In this document: in pieces, positions 52,430 to 60,412 of the stretch
Layout of the letters: every line of letters begins with the position of its first letter
Numbering within the stretch: position 1 is the first letter of the stretch
NCBI GenBank assembly: GCA_946621635.1
Contig: CAMOOR010000001.1
Span: forward strand, 1 to 64,000
Source of the DNA: Colimorpha sp002372855
GTDB lineage: Bacteria; Bacteroidota; Bacteroidia; Bacteroidales; P3
Length of the DNA stretch: 64,000 nt
Direction: 5' to 3'
The notes under the pieces: generated by a model
Told to the model about the DNA's origin: nothing
Databases searched by the model: none
The model's input: only the letters and a program-made list of their open reading frames with translations
Program-made: the position numbers and the translations under genes

Positions 52430-52474
52430 CTGAGTGGCTGGGTAGCTGAGTGGCTGAGTGGCTGAGTAGTTAAG
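52428..52474. repeat. 8-bp tandem repeat (GCTGAGTG)
   Basis: Five octamers begin at the stop codon of the small exported protein and end 20 bp before the VTC gene. Confidence 0.9.
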
Positions 52475-52494
52475 ACAATAGGTTTTTGGGGGAA

Positions 52495-53247
52495 ATGAGC
52501 ATTTTGGAACAGATGGAGCCCATCGGGCTGGCGGACATGAAGGCCGTGAGGCTGATGAACCGCGTGGACCAGAAGTACATGGCTCCGGCGTCGCTGCTGG
52601 AGGAGCTGCTGGGGCGCGTGGCCGACGGCTACTACGTCCAGCACATCGAGGGCGAGGCGCTGGCGCCGTACCGCACCCTATATTTCGACACCGAAGGCCT
52701 CGACATGTACACCATGCACCACAACCAGAAACTCAACCGCCAGAAGCTGCGCGTGCGCACCTACCGCTCGACGGACACCACATTCTTCGAAATCAAGAAC
52801 AAAGACAACAAGAAGAAGACCCGCAAGGTGAGGATTCCGATAGAGGTGGCGATGTTCGACCACGCCCTGGAGGTGGAGGAGGTGAGGGAGTTCGTAGACA
52901 GCAAGACCCCCTGGCCCGCCACCGCGCTGCACGAGTGCCTGGAGAACCGCTTCGAGCGCATCACGCTGGTGGACAAGGGCATGAGCGAGCGCATCACGAT
53001 AGACAGCGGCATCCGTTTCCACAACCGCGCCACAGGGCTGGAGGCCGACATAGCAAAGCTGCTGGTGATTGAGGTGAAGCACGAGGTGGGGGCGCCGACG
53101 AGCGCCATCGAACGCGCGCTGCACGACCTCCACATCCTCCCGCGCCGCATGAGCAAATACTGCATCGGCACCGCCCTCACCGACCCTGGCGCCAAGAAGA
53201 ACCGATTCAAAGAGAAATTGTTATACATTAGGAAAGTGACTGAGTAA
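52495..53247 (+). CDS. VTC-domain polyphosphate polymerase-like protein
   Basis: The protein has 250 residues from the ATG at 52495; a TTG three codons earlier is less likely. The VTC tunnel fold shows in RVDQKYMAPASLLEELL, RTLYFDTEGLDMYTMHHNQK, RQKLRVRTYRSTDTTFFEIK (basic residues that bind phosphate), RITLVDKGMSERITID and LLVIEVKHEVGAPTS, as in the bacterial polyphosphate polymerase group. It probably makes or binds polyphosphate at the cytoplasmic membrane face together with the DUF4956 protein downstream. The last codon and stop are provided by an 8-bp repeat. Confidence 0.85.
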   Translation: MSILEQMEPIGLADMKAVRLMNRVDQKYMAPASLLEELLGRVADGYYVQHIEGEALAPYRTLYFDTEGLDMYTMHHNQKLNRQKLRVRTYRSTDTTFFEIKNKDNKKKTRKVRIPIEVAMFDHALEVEEVREFVDSKTPWPATALHECLENRFERITLVDKGMSERITIDSGIRFHNRATGLEADIAKLLVIEVKHEVGAPTSAIERALHDLHILPRRMSKYCIGTALTDPGAKKNRFKEKLLYIRKVTE

Positions 53248-53265
53248 CTGGGTGACTGAGTGGAT
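53233..53265. repeat. 8-bp tandem repeat (GACTGAGT)
   Basis: Four octamers overlap the end of the VTC gene and encode its stop codon. They are followed by AATTAAA-type heptamers to 53300. Confidence 0.85.
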
Positions 53266-53301
53266 GGAAATGAAATTAAAATTAAAAATTAATCAATTTA
53301 T

Positions 53302-54021
53302 ATGAAACTGTTACAAAGCGACTTCGACCCCTCCATCGCCTCCGAATTCGGCGATGTAATCGGCGACCAGAGCATCGACCTCCTGGGGGTGCCCGTTTTC
53401 GACGGCCCAAGCCTCTGGACCTTCCTCATCCGCTTCGCCTTCAACCTGCTGGTGTGCTGGGTGATAACGCACTTCCTGTACTACAAGAAGAGCCACCGGA
53501 GGGACTACTACTTCACGTATATGCTCTTTTCCGCCACCATCTTCCTGATTCTGTACCAGCTGCAGAGCCTGCAGATGGAGATGACGCTGGCCCTGGGCCT
53601 CTTCGCCATCTTCAGTATGATACGCTACCGCACGGAGCAGCTGCCGATACGCGAGATGACGTATCTCTTCGTGCTTATCGGGCTGAGCATCATCAACGGT
53701 TCGGGACTGACGTCGAGCTACACGGCGTTCGTGGTGACCAACGTGCTGGTGGTGCTGTTGATATGGCTGCTGGAGAGCCTGGGATTCAGCAAACGCCAGG
53801 CGAACAAAATCATCACCTACGAGAAGATAGACCTCATCCGGCCCGACCACCGCGAGGAACTGCTGGCCGACCTGCGGGAGAGGACGGGGCTGGACATCGT
53901 CAAGGTGCAGGTGGGAAGCATCAACTTCCTCAAGGACACAGCCTTCCTGAAGGTCACCTACGTCCCCGACGACCCGGAGCCGAACGACATAGACATGATA
54001 ACAAAGTTCAAAAACAAATAG
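53302..54021 (+). CDS. DUF4956 membrane protein (partner of VTC protein)
   Basis: The protein has 239 residues. Three to four membrane helices are visible in the N-terminal half (FLIRFAFNLLVCWVITHFLY, TYMLFSATIFLILYQL, LALGLFAIFSMIRYRTEQ, TAFVVTNVLVVLLIWLLESL). The motif FAIFSMIRYRTEQLPIREMTYLF is characteristic of DUF4956. The C-terminal cytoplasmic part includes LLADLRERTGLDIVKVQVGS and a TYVPDDPE end. In many genomes this family is next to VTC-domain genes, as here (54 bp downstream), suggesting a membrane-bound polyphosphate complex. A terminator follows. Confidence 0.85.
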   Translation: MKLLQSDFDPSIASEFGDVIGDQSIDLLGVPVFDGPSLWTFLIRFAFNLLVCWVITHFLYYKKSHRRDYYFTYMLFSATIFLILYQLQSLQMEMTLALGLFAIFSMIRYRTEQLPIREMTYLFVLIGLSIINGSGLTSSYTAFVVTNVLVVLLIWLLESLGFSKRQANKIITYEKIDLIRPDHREELLADLRERTGLDIVKVQVGSINFLKDTAFLKVTYVPDDPEPNDIDMITKFKNK

Positions 54022-54029
54022 CCCGCCGA

Positions 54030-54060
54030 AGCCCCTCCCGAAAAGAGGGGCTTTCCATTT
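54030..54060 (+). terminator. intrinsic terminator after the DUF4956 gene
   Basis: Stem AGCCCCTC / GAGGGGCT with a CCGAAAA loop, followed by TTCCATTTCATTTTTTTT. Confidence 0.75.
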
Positions 54061-54072
54061 CATTTTTTTTCG

Positions 54073-54080
54073 TATATTTG
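54073..54080 (+). promoter_or_regulatory. -7 box for the MORN-type lipoprotein
   Basis: TATATTTG matches TAnnTTTG 15 bp before the start codon. The -33 region (CTTTCC near 54052) is weak and overlaps the terminator. Confidence 0.55.
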
Positions 54081-54095
54081 CAGTTTCAAAAAACG

Positions 54096-54641
54096 ATGAA
54101 GATTATGAAGAAGTATCTGATATTCACGCTGACAGCCATCGCCCTGAGCGCCTGCACAGGCACGACGACTCGCGAATTCCGCACGCTGGACAAAAAGCTT
54201 GTGGCTTCGTGCACCTACGAGGGCACCGACAGCCTGCATGCCCAGTGGCAGTTCACCGACCCGCAGGTGAAGGACTGCGACTCGCTGCGTGTGGTGGAGC
54301 TGGGCGAGGACGGACATCCTATGACAGTGTGTTTCTACATGGGCGGCAAGGAGCTGTGGCGCCAGTACTACAGCGACATGCAGCTGCGCAGCGAGGGCGA
54401 GATGGTTGGCGGCCAGCGCGAAGGACGCTGGGTGTTCCTCTTCCCCAACGGGCTGCCGCAATGCGAAGCCACCTTTGTGAACGGCAAGGAAGAGGGGGTG
54501 TACAAGGTGTACCGCGAGAACGGAGTGCCGTACTACGTGGGCCAGTACCACGAGGGTCAGCGCACGGGCACGTGGGAGATCTACGCCTCCGACGGCACAC
54601 TGGAAACGACGCAAACTTTTGACGGCGATTCCAAGAGTTAA
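54096..54641 (+). CDS. lipoprotein with MORN-type repeats (YwqK-like)
   Basis: The protein has 181 residues. I chose the ATG at 54096 (MKIMKKYLIFTLTAIALSAC, lipobox Cys20); an ATG at 54105 is equally good. The mature part has strand pairs typical of MORN variants: SEGEMVGGQREGRWVFLFPN, CEATFVNGKEEGVYKVYREN and YVGQYHEGQRTGTWEIYASD. The same family is sometimes named YwqK antitoxin, but there is no toxin gene here. It is probably a periplasmic or surface structural protein. The stop is in short GTTAAAG-type repeats that run to the CCA gene. Confidence 0.7.
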   Translation: MKIMKKYLIFTLTAIALSACTGTTTREFRTLDKKLVASCTYEGTDSLHAQWQFTDPQVKDCDSLRVVELGEDGHPMTVCFYMGGKELWRQYYSDMQLRSEGEMVGGQREGRWVFLFPNGLPQCEATFVNGKEEGVYKVYRENGVPYYVGQYHEGQRTGTWEIYASDGTLETTQTFDGDSKS

Positions 54642-54668
54642 AGAAGTTAGAGAAGTTAAAGATTATTG

Positions 54669-56144
54669 ATGATAGACCTGGGACTTGACCTCTACCGCAC
54701 CATCGGCCGATGTGCCGACCGGCTGGGCATCGACGCCTACGCCGTGGGCGGAGTGGTGCGCGACTTCTTCCTCGGCCGTCCCTGCACGGACATAGACGTG
54801 GTGTGCGTGGGACGCGAAGAGGGTGGCGAGGTGCACATAGGCATCGAGCTGGCCAAAGCGTCGTCGGAAGCCCTGGGTGGCAGCAAGGTCTCCGTCTTCA
54901 AGAATTTCGGCACGGCCAGTTTCAGATACACCCCCGGGCACGAGGAACGGAGAGAGGAGAGGGAGTACGAGCTGGAGTTTGTCGGCGCACGCCGCGAGAG
55001 CTACAGCCGAGACAGCCGCAAACCGGTGGTGGAGAACGGGACGCTGGAAGACGACCAGCGGAGGCGCGACTTCACGGTCAACGCGCTGGCCGTATGCCTC
55101 AACTCCGACCGCTACGGCGAGCTGATGGACCCCTTCGGGGGCATCAAGGACATGGATGAAGGTATATTGCGCACGCCGCTGGACCCGGACATCACCTTCA
55201 GCGACGACCCCTTGCGCATGATGCGCGCGATACGCTTCGCCAGCCAGCTGGGCTTCCGCATTGCGGACGAGACGTTCGAGGCCATCGGGCGCAACGCGGA
55301 GCGCATCAAGATAGTCTCCGCCGAGCGTATCACGGTGGAGCTGAACAAGATTATGGCATCGCCCAATCCGACACTGGGTCTGAAGCTGATGCAGAAGAGC
55401 GGCCTGATGAAGCTGATACTGCCCGAGATAGCAGACCTCGCCGGGATAGAGACCATCGACGGACGAGGCCACAAAGACATCTTCTTCCACACCATGCAGG
55501 TGCTGGACAATGTAGTGGGGAGTGGGGATCGGAGAGCGGAGAACACTCCTAACCTCTGGCTTCGCTGGGCGGCGTTGCTGCACGATGTGGGCAAGCCGGG
55601 GGTGAAACGCTACGAGGCCAAACAGGGTTGGACCTTCCACGGCCACGAGGCCCGCGGGGCACACATGGTGAAGCGCATCTTCAAGCGCCTGCGCCTGCCC
55701 TTGGGCGAGGAGGAGCGATATGTGGAGAAACTCGTCATGCTCCACATGCGGCCGATTATCCTGGCCGAGGACGTGGTGACGGACAGCGCGGTGCGCCGCC
55801 TCCTCTTCGAGGCCGGCGACGACATCGATGACCTCATGCTCCTCTGCAACGCCGACATCACCACCCGCAACGAGGAGAAGCAGCGCAAGCACCGCAAGAA
55901 CTTCGAGCTGGTGAAGCAGAAGCTTGTGGAGCTGGAGGAGCGCGACCGCATACGCAACTTCCAGCCGCCGGTGAGCGGCGACGACATCATGCGCACGTTC
56001 GGCATCGGCCCGTGCCACGAGATAGGCATCATCAAGGACGCCATCAAGGACGCCATCCTCGACGGCAAAATACCCAACAAGCGCGAGGCCGCCTGGCAGA
56101 TGATGCTCGAGCTGGCCCAAGGGCTCGGACTGAAGCCCTGTTAA
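54669..56144 (+). CDS. cca: CCA tRNA nucleotidyltransferase / polyA-polymerase family with HD domain
   Basis: The protein has 491 residues from the ATG at 54669. The catalytic head domain has YAVGGVVRDFFLGRPCTDID (GG...RD, DxD). RRRDFTVNALAV and DPLRMMRAIRFASQLGF follow, as in class II CCA enzymes. An HD-domain region, WLRWAALLHDVGKPGVKRYE (HD at ~300), follows a short repeat-derived loop (55513-55544). It adds or repairs the 3' CCA of tRNA. Confidence 0.93.
   Translation: MIDLGLDLYRTIGRCADRLGIDAYAVGGVVRDFFLGRPCTDIDVVCVGREEGGEVHIGIELAKASSEALGGSKVSVFKNFGTASFRYTPGHEERREEREYELEFVGARRESYSRDSRKPVVENGTLEDDQRRRDFTVNALAVCLNSDRYGELMDPFGGIKDMDEGILRTPLDPDITFSDDPLRMMRAIRFASQLGFRIADETFEAIGRNAERIKIVSAERITVELNKIMASPNPTLGLKLMQKSGLMKLILPEIADLAGIETIDGRGHKDIFFHTMQVLDNVVGSGDRRAENTPNLWLRWAALLHDVGKPGVKRYEAKQGWTFHGHEARGAHMVKRIFKRLRLPLGEEERYVEKLVMLHMRPIILAEDVVTDSAVRRLLFEAGDDIDDLMLLCNADITTRNEEKQRKHRKNFELVKQKLVELEERDRIRNFQPPVSGDDIMRTFGIGPCHEIGIIKDAIKDAILDGKIPNKREAAWQMMLELAQGLGLKPC
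55513..55544. repeat. short 7-bp repeat inside cca
   Basis: Four imperfect heptamers (AGTGGGG, AGTGGGG, ATCGGAG, AGCGGAG) encode GSGDRRAEN between LDNVV and LWLRWAALLHD. Confidence 0.65.
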
Positions 56145-56152
56145 AAAAAACA

Positions 56153-56184
56153 TTTGGCCATATAATTATTATTTTGTATTTTTG
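56153..56184 (+). promoter_or_regulatory. Bacteroidota-type promoter for the crotonase gene
   Basis: TTTG at 56153-56156 and TATTTTTG at 56177-56184 are 20 bp apart, 22 bp before the start codon. Confidence 0.85.
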
Positions 56185-56205
56185 CAGTCTCAAAAAATAA
56201 AAGTC

Positions 56206-56982
56206 ATGTACGAACACTTGAAAATAGAAGAACGCGGCATGGTGGCCATCATGACCATCAGCGCACCCAAGAGCCTGAATGCCCTCAACAGCACGATACT
56301 GAAGGAGATAGGCGAATACCTGGACGAATTCGACACCCATCGTTTCCGCTGCCTCATCGTTACCGGCGACGGCGAGAAGAGCTTCGTGGCCGGCGCCGAC
56401 ATCAGCGAGATGGCCACCCTCGGTCCCCAGCAGGGCGAACATTTCGGCAAGACCGGTGCCGAGGTCTTCCGCCAAATCGAGACCCTCCCCTGCCCCGTCA
56501 TCGCCGCCGTCAACGGTTTCGCCCTCGGCGGAGGCTGCGAGCTGGCTATGGCCTGCGACATCCGCATCTGCTCCGACAACGCCCGTTTCGGCCAGCCGGA
56601 AGTGGGCCTGGGCATCATCCCGGGCTTCAGCGGCACGGTGCGCCTGGCCCGCCTCGTGGGCATGGGCATGGCCAAACAGCTCATCTTCACCGGCAAAAAC
56701 ATCAAGGCCGACGAGGCCCTGCGCATCGGCCTGGTCAACGCCGTGGTGCCGCAGGCCGAGCTGATGGACAAAGCCATGGAGCTGGCCAACCAGATTTGCG
56801 CCAACGCCCCCCTGGCTGTCAGCGCCGCCAAGCTGTGCATCAACACCGAGTACGACATGGAGGCCGAGGAGGCCATAGCCTTCGAGAACCAAGCCTTCGG
56901 CATGTGCTTCAGCACCGAGGACCAGAAGAACGGCATGCAGGCCTTCCTCACCAAGGGGAAATGCGAGTTTCAGGGCAAATAA
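56206..56982 (+). CDS. enoyl-CoA hydratase (crotonase), short-chain type
   Basis: The protein has 258 residues from the ATG at 56206. The crotonase fold includes GMVAIMTISAPKSLNALNST, FVAGADISEMATL and AVNGFALGGGCELAMACDIR (oxyanion hole). The catalytic Glu pair is in the GGGCELAMACD and GQPEVGLGIIPGFSGT regions. It hydrates crotonyl-CoA to 3-hydroxybutyryl-CoA or works in reverse. The 3-hydroxyacyl-CoA dehydrogenase gene follows, so the two may serve butyrate-type metabolism; thiolase and acyl-CoA dehydrogenase are not in the window. Confidence 0.92.
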   Translation: MYEHLKIEERGMVAIMTISAPKSLNALNSTILKEIGEYLDEFDTHRFRCLIVTGDGEKSFVAGADISEMATLGPQQGEHFGKTGAEVFRQIETLPCPVIAAVNGFALGGGCELAMACDIRICSDNARFGQPEVGLGIIPGFSGTVRLARLVGMGMAKQLIFTGKNIKADEALRIGLVNAVVPQAELMDKAMELANQICANAPLAVSAAKLCINTEYDMEAEEAIAFENQAFGMCFSTEDQKNGMQAFLTKGKCEFQGK

Positions 56983-57052
56983 TGCGCAGCCTGAAGGCCG
57001 CGCCACACGACAAAGCAATTATTAATTATTAACTATTAATTTTTATACCATT

Positions 57053-57889
57053 ATGAAGATTTGTGTTATTGGAACCGGCACCATGGCCAAAGGCATTGTC
57101 AAAGCCTTCGCCGCCAAGATGCCCGTCACTATGAAGAGCCGCACCCAGGCCAGCCTCGACAAGGCCATGGCCTCCATCGCCAAAGGCTACGGCAAACTCG
57201 TTGAGAAAGGCAAGATGAGCCAGGAAGCCGTCGACGCCATCCTCAAGAACATTACCACCACCACCGACTACGCCACCTTCGCCGACGCCGACCTCGTCAT
57301 CGAGGCCGCCGTGGAGGAGATGCAGCTCAAGAAGGACGTCTTCACCGAGCTCGACGGCATCTGCAAGCCCGAGACCATCTTCGCCACCAACAGCTCGTCG
57401 CTGAGCATCACCGAAATTGCCGCCTGCACCAAGCGTCCGGCCCAGTTCATCGGCATGCACTTCTTCAACCCCGCCGACCGCATGGCCCTCGTCGAGGTCA
57501 TCCGCGGCCAGCTCACCAGCGACGCCGTCGTGAAGTGCGTCATCGACCTCGCCACCGAGATCGGCAAGCAGCCCGTCGAAGTGAAGGAAGCCCCCGGCTT
57601 CGTGGTCAACCGCATCCTCATCCCCATGATCAACGAGGCTGTCGGCATCCTGGCCGACGGTATCGCCAGCGCCGAGGACATCGACAAGTGCATGATGCTC
57701 GGTGCCAACCACCCCATGGGACCCCTGGCCCTGGCCGACCTCATCGGCAACGATGTCAACCTGGCCATCATGGAGGTGCTCTACAAAGAGTTCGGCGATC
57801 CCAAGTATCGTCCCCACCCCCTGCTGCGCAAGATGGTCCGCGCCGGCCTCCTCGGCCGCAAGACCGGCGAAGGCTTCTACAAATATTGA
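57053..57889 (+). CDS. hbd: 3-hydroxybutyryl-CoA dehydrogenase
   Basis: The protein has 278 residues. The NAD-binding motif is VIGTGTMAKGIVKAFA; the third glycine of the usual GxGxxG is replaced by Ala (GTGTMA). VIEAAVEEMQLKKDVFTELD and ATNSSSLSITEIA are typical of the family. The catalytic His is in FIGMHFFNPADRMALVEVI (~His140), and EAPGFVVNRILIPMINEAV and the C-terminal LADLIGNDVNLAIMEVLY complete the fold. It is 70 bp after the crotonase gene, and both probably share the upstream promoter. A strong terminator follows. Confidence 0.92.
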   Translation: MKICVIGTGTMAKGIVKAFAAKMPVTMKSRTQASLDKAMASIAKGYGKLVEKGKMSQEAVDAILKNITTTTDYATFADADLVIEAAVEEMQLKKDVFTELDGICKPETIFATNSSSLSITEIAACTKRPAQFIGMHFFNPADRMALVEVIRGQLTSDAVVKCVIDLATEIGKQPVEVKEAPGFVVNRILIPMINEAVGILADGIASAEDIDKCMMLGANHPMGPLALADLIGNDVNLAIMEVLYKEFGDPKYRPHPLLRKMVRAGLLGRKTGEGFYKY

Positions 57890-57911
57890 TGCCTGCGCAT
57901 ACAGCAACAAG

Positions 57912-57945
57912 AAAAACGGGAACCCGCTCGGGTTCCCGTTTTTTT
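57912..57945 (+). terminator. intrinsic terminator after hbd
   Basis: Stem AAAAACGGGAACCC / GGGTTCCCGTTTTT with a GCTC loop and a run of T residues. Confidence 0.95.
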
Positions 57946-58107
57946 TATTTCAACTCAATACAAGCATCTTCCGGAAATCCGAATGCATAAACACAAAAAA
58001 TTGCAGAAACTTCGTTCAACTTTTATTGAAAACTTTTGTAAAGATACGAAGAATGTTCCAAACGGCAAAAAATTTTTTACGGGAGTCCGGAATTGTTGTC
58101 ATTTTCT

Positions 58108-58190
58108 CCCCATGGTCTTCCGGAAAAGAGGAGGGGAATAAGAGGGAAAGACCGTGGTAAGAAGATGGGAAGAAGATGGTAGGTCAACGG
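58108..58190. repeat. 11-bp-unit hairpin element, GC-richer type
   Basis: CCATGGTCTT pairs with AAGACCGTGG around a purine-rich loop, followed by 11-bp units GTAAGAAGATG, GGAAGAAGATG and GTAGGTCAACG. It resembles the element at 51784-51865. Confidence 0.65.
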
Positions 58191-58245
58191 TACAGATTAT
58201 CAATCTTTTACAAAAGAGGTAATTTTTACTGTTTAACAATAAAAA

Positions 58246-59094
58246 TCATTGGTAGCGGCGCATCCAGGTGAGCTGCTTGCGGGCGTAGTGCCAGGTGTTG
58301 AGTTTGACATTTTGGATGGCGGACTGGAGGTTTTCGGTGCCGTCGAGGACGGGGAAGAGTTCGCGGTAGCCGACGGTGCGGAGGGTGGAGAGGAGGCGGT
58401 AAGGGAGGAGGGTGCGGACCTCGTCGAGGAGGCCGTCGGCCACCATGCGGTCCACGCGGAGGTCGATGCGCTGGCGTAGTTCGTTGGTGGTCATGGGCAG
58501 GAAGGGCGACCAGGGGGTGCCGACCACTCGCACCTCGACCGCGAAGGGGCGCGGCGTTGGTTGCTGGCTGGCAAGGAGCTGGGAATAAGGTTTCCCGGTC
58601 ATGATGCAGACCTCGAGGGCGCGCTGGAGGCGGACGGGGTTGCGGAGGTCGACGCGGGCGTAGTAGTCGGGGTCGAGGAGTTGCAACTGGGCGCGCTTCT
58701 CCTCGAGGGGCATCTGCTGCAGGCGTGCGCGGAGTTCGGGCGTGGGGTCGGGCATGGAGGAGACGCCGAGGCGCAGAGCGTCGACATAGAGGCCGCTGCC
58801 GCCGACGGCGAGGACGACATCGTGGCGGGCGAAGAGGCGGTCGAGGAGGGCGAGGGCGTCGTGCTCGTAGTCGGAAATGTTGTAAGGCTCGGTGACCGAG
58901 CGGCAGGCGACGAAATGGTGGGGTGCGGCGGACAGCTCGTCGTCGGAGGGGCGTGCCACACCGATGCGCAGCTCGCGGTAGAACTGGCGCGAGTCGCAGG
59001 AGAGGATTTCGGTGCCGAGCTCGCGGGCCAGACGGATGGCGTAGGCGGTCTTGCCCGAGGCCGTGGGGCCGGTGAGGACGAGGAGCTTTTTCAT
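58246..59094 (-). CDS. miaA: tRNA dimethylallyltransferase
   Basis: The protein has 282 residues from the ATG at 59094; a TTG six codons upstream lies in repeat DNA. The P-loop LLVLTGPTASGKTAYAIRLA is followed by ILSCDSRQFYRELRIGVARP (DSRQ-type DSMQ/RQVY motif), VVLAVGGSGLYVDAL and NPVRLQRALEV. YRELFPVLDG and WHYARKQLTWMRRY match the conserved end. It adds isopentenyl to A37 of tRNAs reading UNN codons. It lies ~60 bp downstream of aroA on the minus strand, with an 8-bp repeat between. Confidence 0.94.
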   Translation of the reverse strand: MKKLLVLTGPTASGKTAYAIRLARELGTEILSCDSRQFYRELRIGVARPSDDELSAAPHHFVACRSVTEPYNISDYEHDALALLDRLFARHDVVLAVGGSGLYVDALRLGVSSMPDPTPELRARLQQMPLEEKRAQLQLLDPDYYARVDLRNPVRLQRALEVCIMTGKPYSQLLASQQPTPRPFAVEVRVVGTPWSPFLPMTTNELRQRIDLRVDRMVADGLLDEVRTLLPYRLLSTLRTVGYRELFPVLDGTENLQSAIQNVKLNTWHYARKQLTWMRRYQ

Positions 59095-59097
59095 GAT

Positions 59098-59148
59098 TGG
59101 CTGGGTGGACAAGTGACTGAGTGGCTGAGTTGCTGAGTTGCTGAGTGG
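59098..59148. repeat. 8-bp tandem repeat (GCTGAGTG/GCTGAGTT)
   Basis: Five to six octamers fill the miaA-aroA gap. They match the octamers at 52428 and, as reverse complement, those at 38451. Confidence 0.88.
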
Positions 59149-59154
59149 GAGCTG

Positions 59155-60399
59155 TTACTGCTTGTTGTTCAGGACCAGGTCGAATTGTTCCCAGAATTCG
59201 GGGAAGGATTTGTCGACCACTTCGGGGGCTTCGATCTGGAGGTCGGGGAAGCGGAGACGCAGGGGTGCGAAGGCCATGGCGATGCGATGGTCGTTCCAGG
59301 TGCGGACGGGCTCGACGGGGTGGAGCTCGGAGGGGAGGATGACCATTTCCTCGGCCGAGCAGACGACGTTGCCCCCCATGCGCTGCAGCTCCTCGGAGAT
59401 GGCCTGCATGCGGTCGCTCTCCTTGAGGGCGATGTTGCTGACGCCCTTGAGGGTGGCCTTGACTCCGGCAGCGGCGGCGGCCACGGCGAAAGTGGGGACG
59501 AGGTCGGGGCAGTCGATGCAGTTGAACTGGACCTTGGGCGACAGGGGACGGCCCTCGAGGGGGCCCTGGATGGTGATGGACCGGGAGGCGGAGCGATAGG
59601 GCGAGCGCACCTCGACAGACTGGACGCCGAGCATGCGGAAGAAGGTGTCGGTGGCGCTGTCGCCCTGGCAGGAGTCGAGCTGGAGCCCGAGGAGGCGTAT
59701 GCGCAGGTCGGGACGCAGGAGGGCCATGGTGTAGAAATAGGAGGCCGACGACCAGTCGCGCTCCACGGAGATGGAGGCGGACTTGGGTTTGCCCTCAAAA
59801 GGCTGAACATAGTAGGTGCGGCCATTGGAGGAGCGGCGCACCTCGATGCCTGCCTGGCGCAGGGCGTCGCAGGTCATTTCGATGTAGGGGCGCGAGGTGG
59901 GACGCTGGGTCATGGTGAGGGATATGCCTTCGGGCATGCGCGGAGCGATGAGCAGCAGGGCGCTGACGAACTGGCTGCTGAGCAGGGGGTCGACGGAGAC
60001 GGTGCGGCGCGTGGGTATGCCGCCCTGGATGTGGACGGGCAGGAAGCCCTCGTTGTCGGTGCATTCGACGCGGAGACCCATCTGGCGGAGGGCGTCGATG
60101 AGGGGCGCCATGGGACGCTGGCAGAGGCGCTCGTCGCCGGTGAGGGTGTGATGGCCGGGGGTGATGGCCAGCAGGGGCATCAGGAAGCGGGCCACGGAGC
60201 CGGCGTTGGCACAATAGTACACGTTGGAGCCACCGCCGCTTTCGAGCTGCGACAGCAGACGGCGCAGCAGGCGCGTGTCGCCCGAGGTGGAGGGTTTGCT
60301 GATGCGGAAATGGCCGCCGGTGAGATGGTTGATCATCAGCCAGCGGTTGCTCATGCTCTTGGAGGCAGGCAATGTGATGCGAATGTCGTTGGTATTCAT
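59155..60399 (-). CDS. aroA: 3-phosphoshikimate 1-carboxyvinyltransferase (EPSP synthase)
   Basis: The protein has 414 residues from the ATG at 60399 (MNTNDIRITLPASKSMSNRW), the family's conserved opening. CANAGSVARFLMPLLAI, LTGDERLCQRPMAPLIDAL and SSQFVSALLLIAP follow. VERDWSSASYFYTMALL and VSNIALKESDRMQAISEEL carry the active-site Asp/Glu/Lys. The end is TWNDHRIAMAFAPLRLRFPD. It joins shikimate-3-phosphate and PEP in aromatic amino acid synthesis. It lies 13 bp after the sigma-54 activator gene in the same direction. Confidence 0.95.
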   Translation of the reverse strand: MNTNDIRITLPASKSMSNRWLMINHLTGGHFRISKPSTSGDTRLLRRLLSQLESGGGSNVYYCANAGSVARFLMPLLAITPGHHTLTGDERLCQRPMAPLIDALRQMGLRVECTDNEGFLPVHIQGGIPTRRTVSVDPLLSSQFVSALLLIAPRMPEGISLTMTQRPTSRPYIEMTCDALRQAGIEVRRSSNGRTYYVQPFEGKPKSASISVERDWSSASYFYTMALLRPDLRIRLLGLQLDSCQGDSATDTFFRMLGVQSVEVRSPYRSASRSITIQGPLEGRPLSPKVQFNCIDCPDLVPTFAVAAAAAGVKATLKGVSNIALKESDRMQAISEELQRMGGNVVCSAEEMVILPSELHPVEPVRTWNDHRIAMAFAPLRLRFPDLQIEAPEVVDKSFPEFWEQFDLVLNNKQ

Positions 60400-60412
60400 G
60401 GGCTGAAGGGGG

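Larger units (their letters stand above)
57890..58245. other. convergent intergenic region with terminator and 11-bp repeats
   Basis: It begins with the hbd terminator (57912-57945). AT-rich sequence without a credible gene follows, then a hairpin and 11-bp repeats (58108-58190), then AT-rich sequence up to the miaA stop. No RNA gene was recognised. Confidence 0.75.

Noticed and set aside
54096..54641. Naming the MORN-type lipoprotein an antitoxin
   Set aside because: The family name YwqK antitoxin is applied to similar repeats, but there is a lipoprotein signal and no adjacent toxin gene.
57946..58245. A small RNA or tRNA in the hbd-miaA gap
   Set aside because: Apart from the terminator and the 11-bp repeat hairpin, I found no cloverleaf, promoter with spacing, or second terminator.
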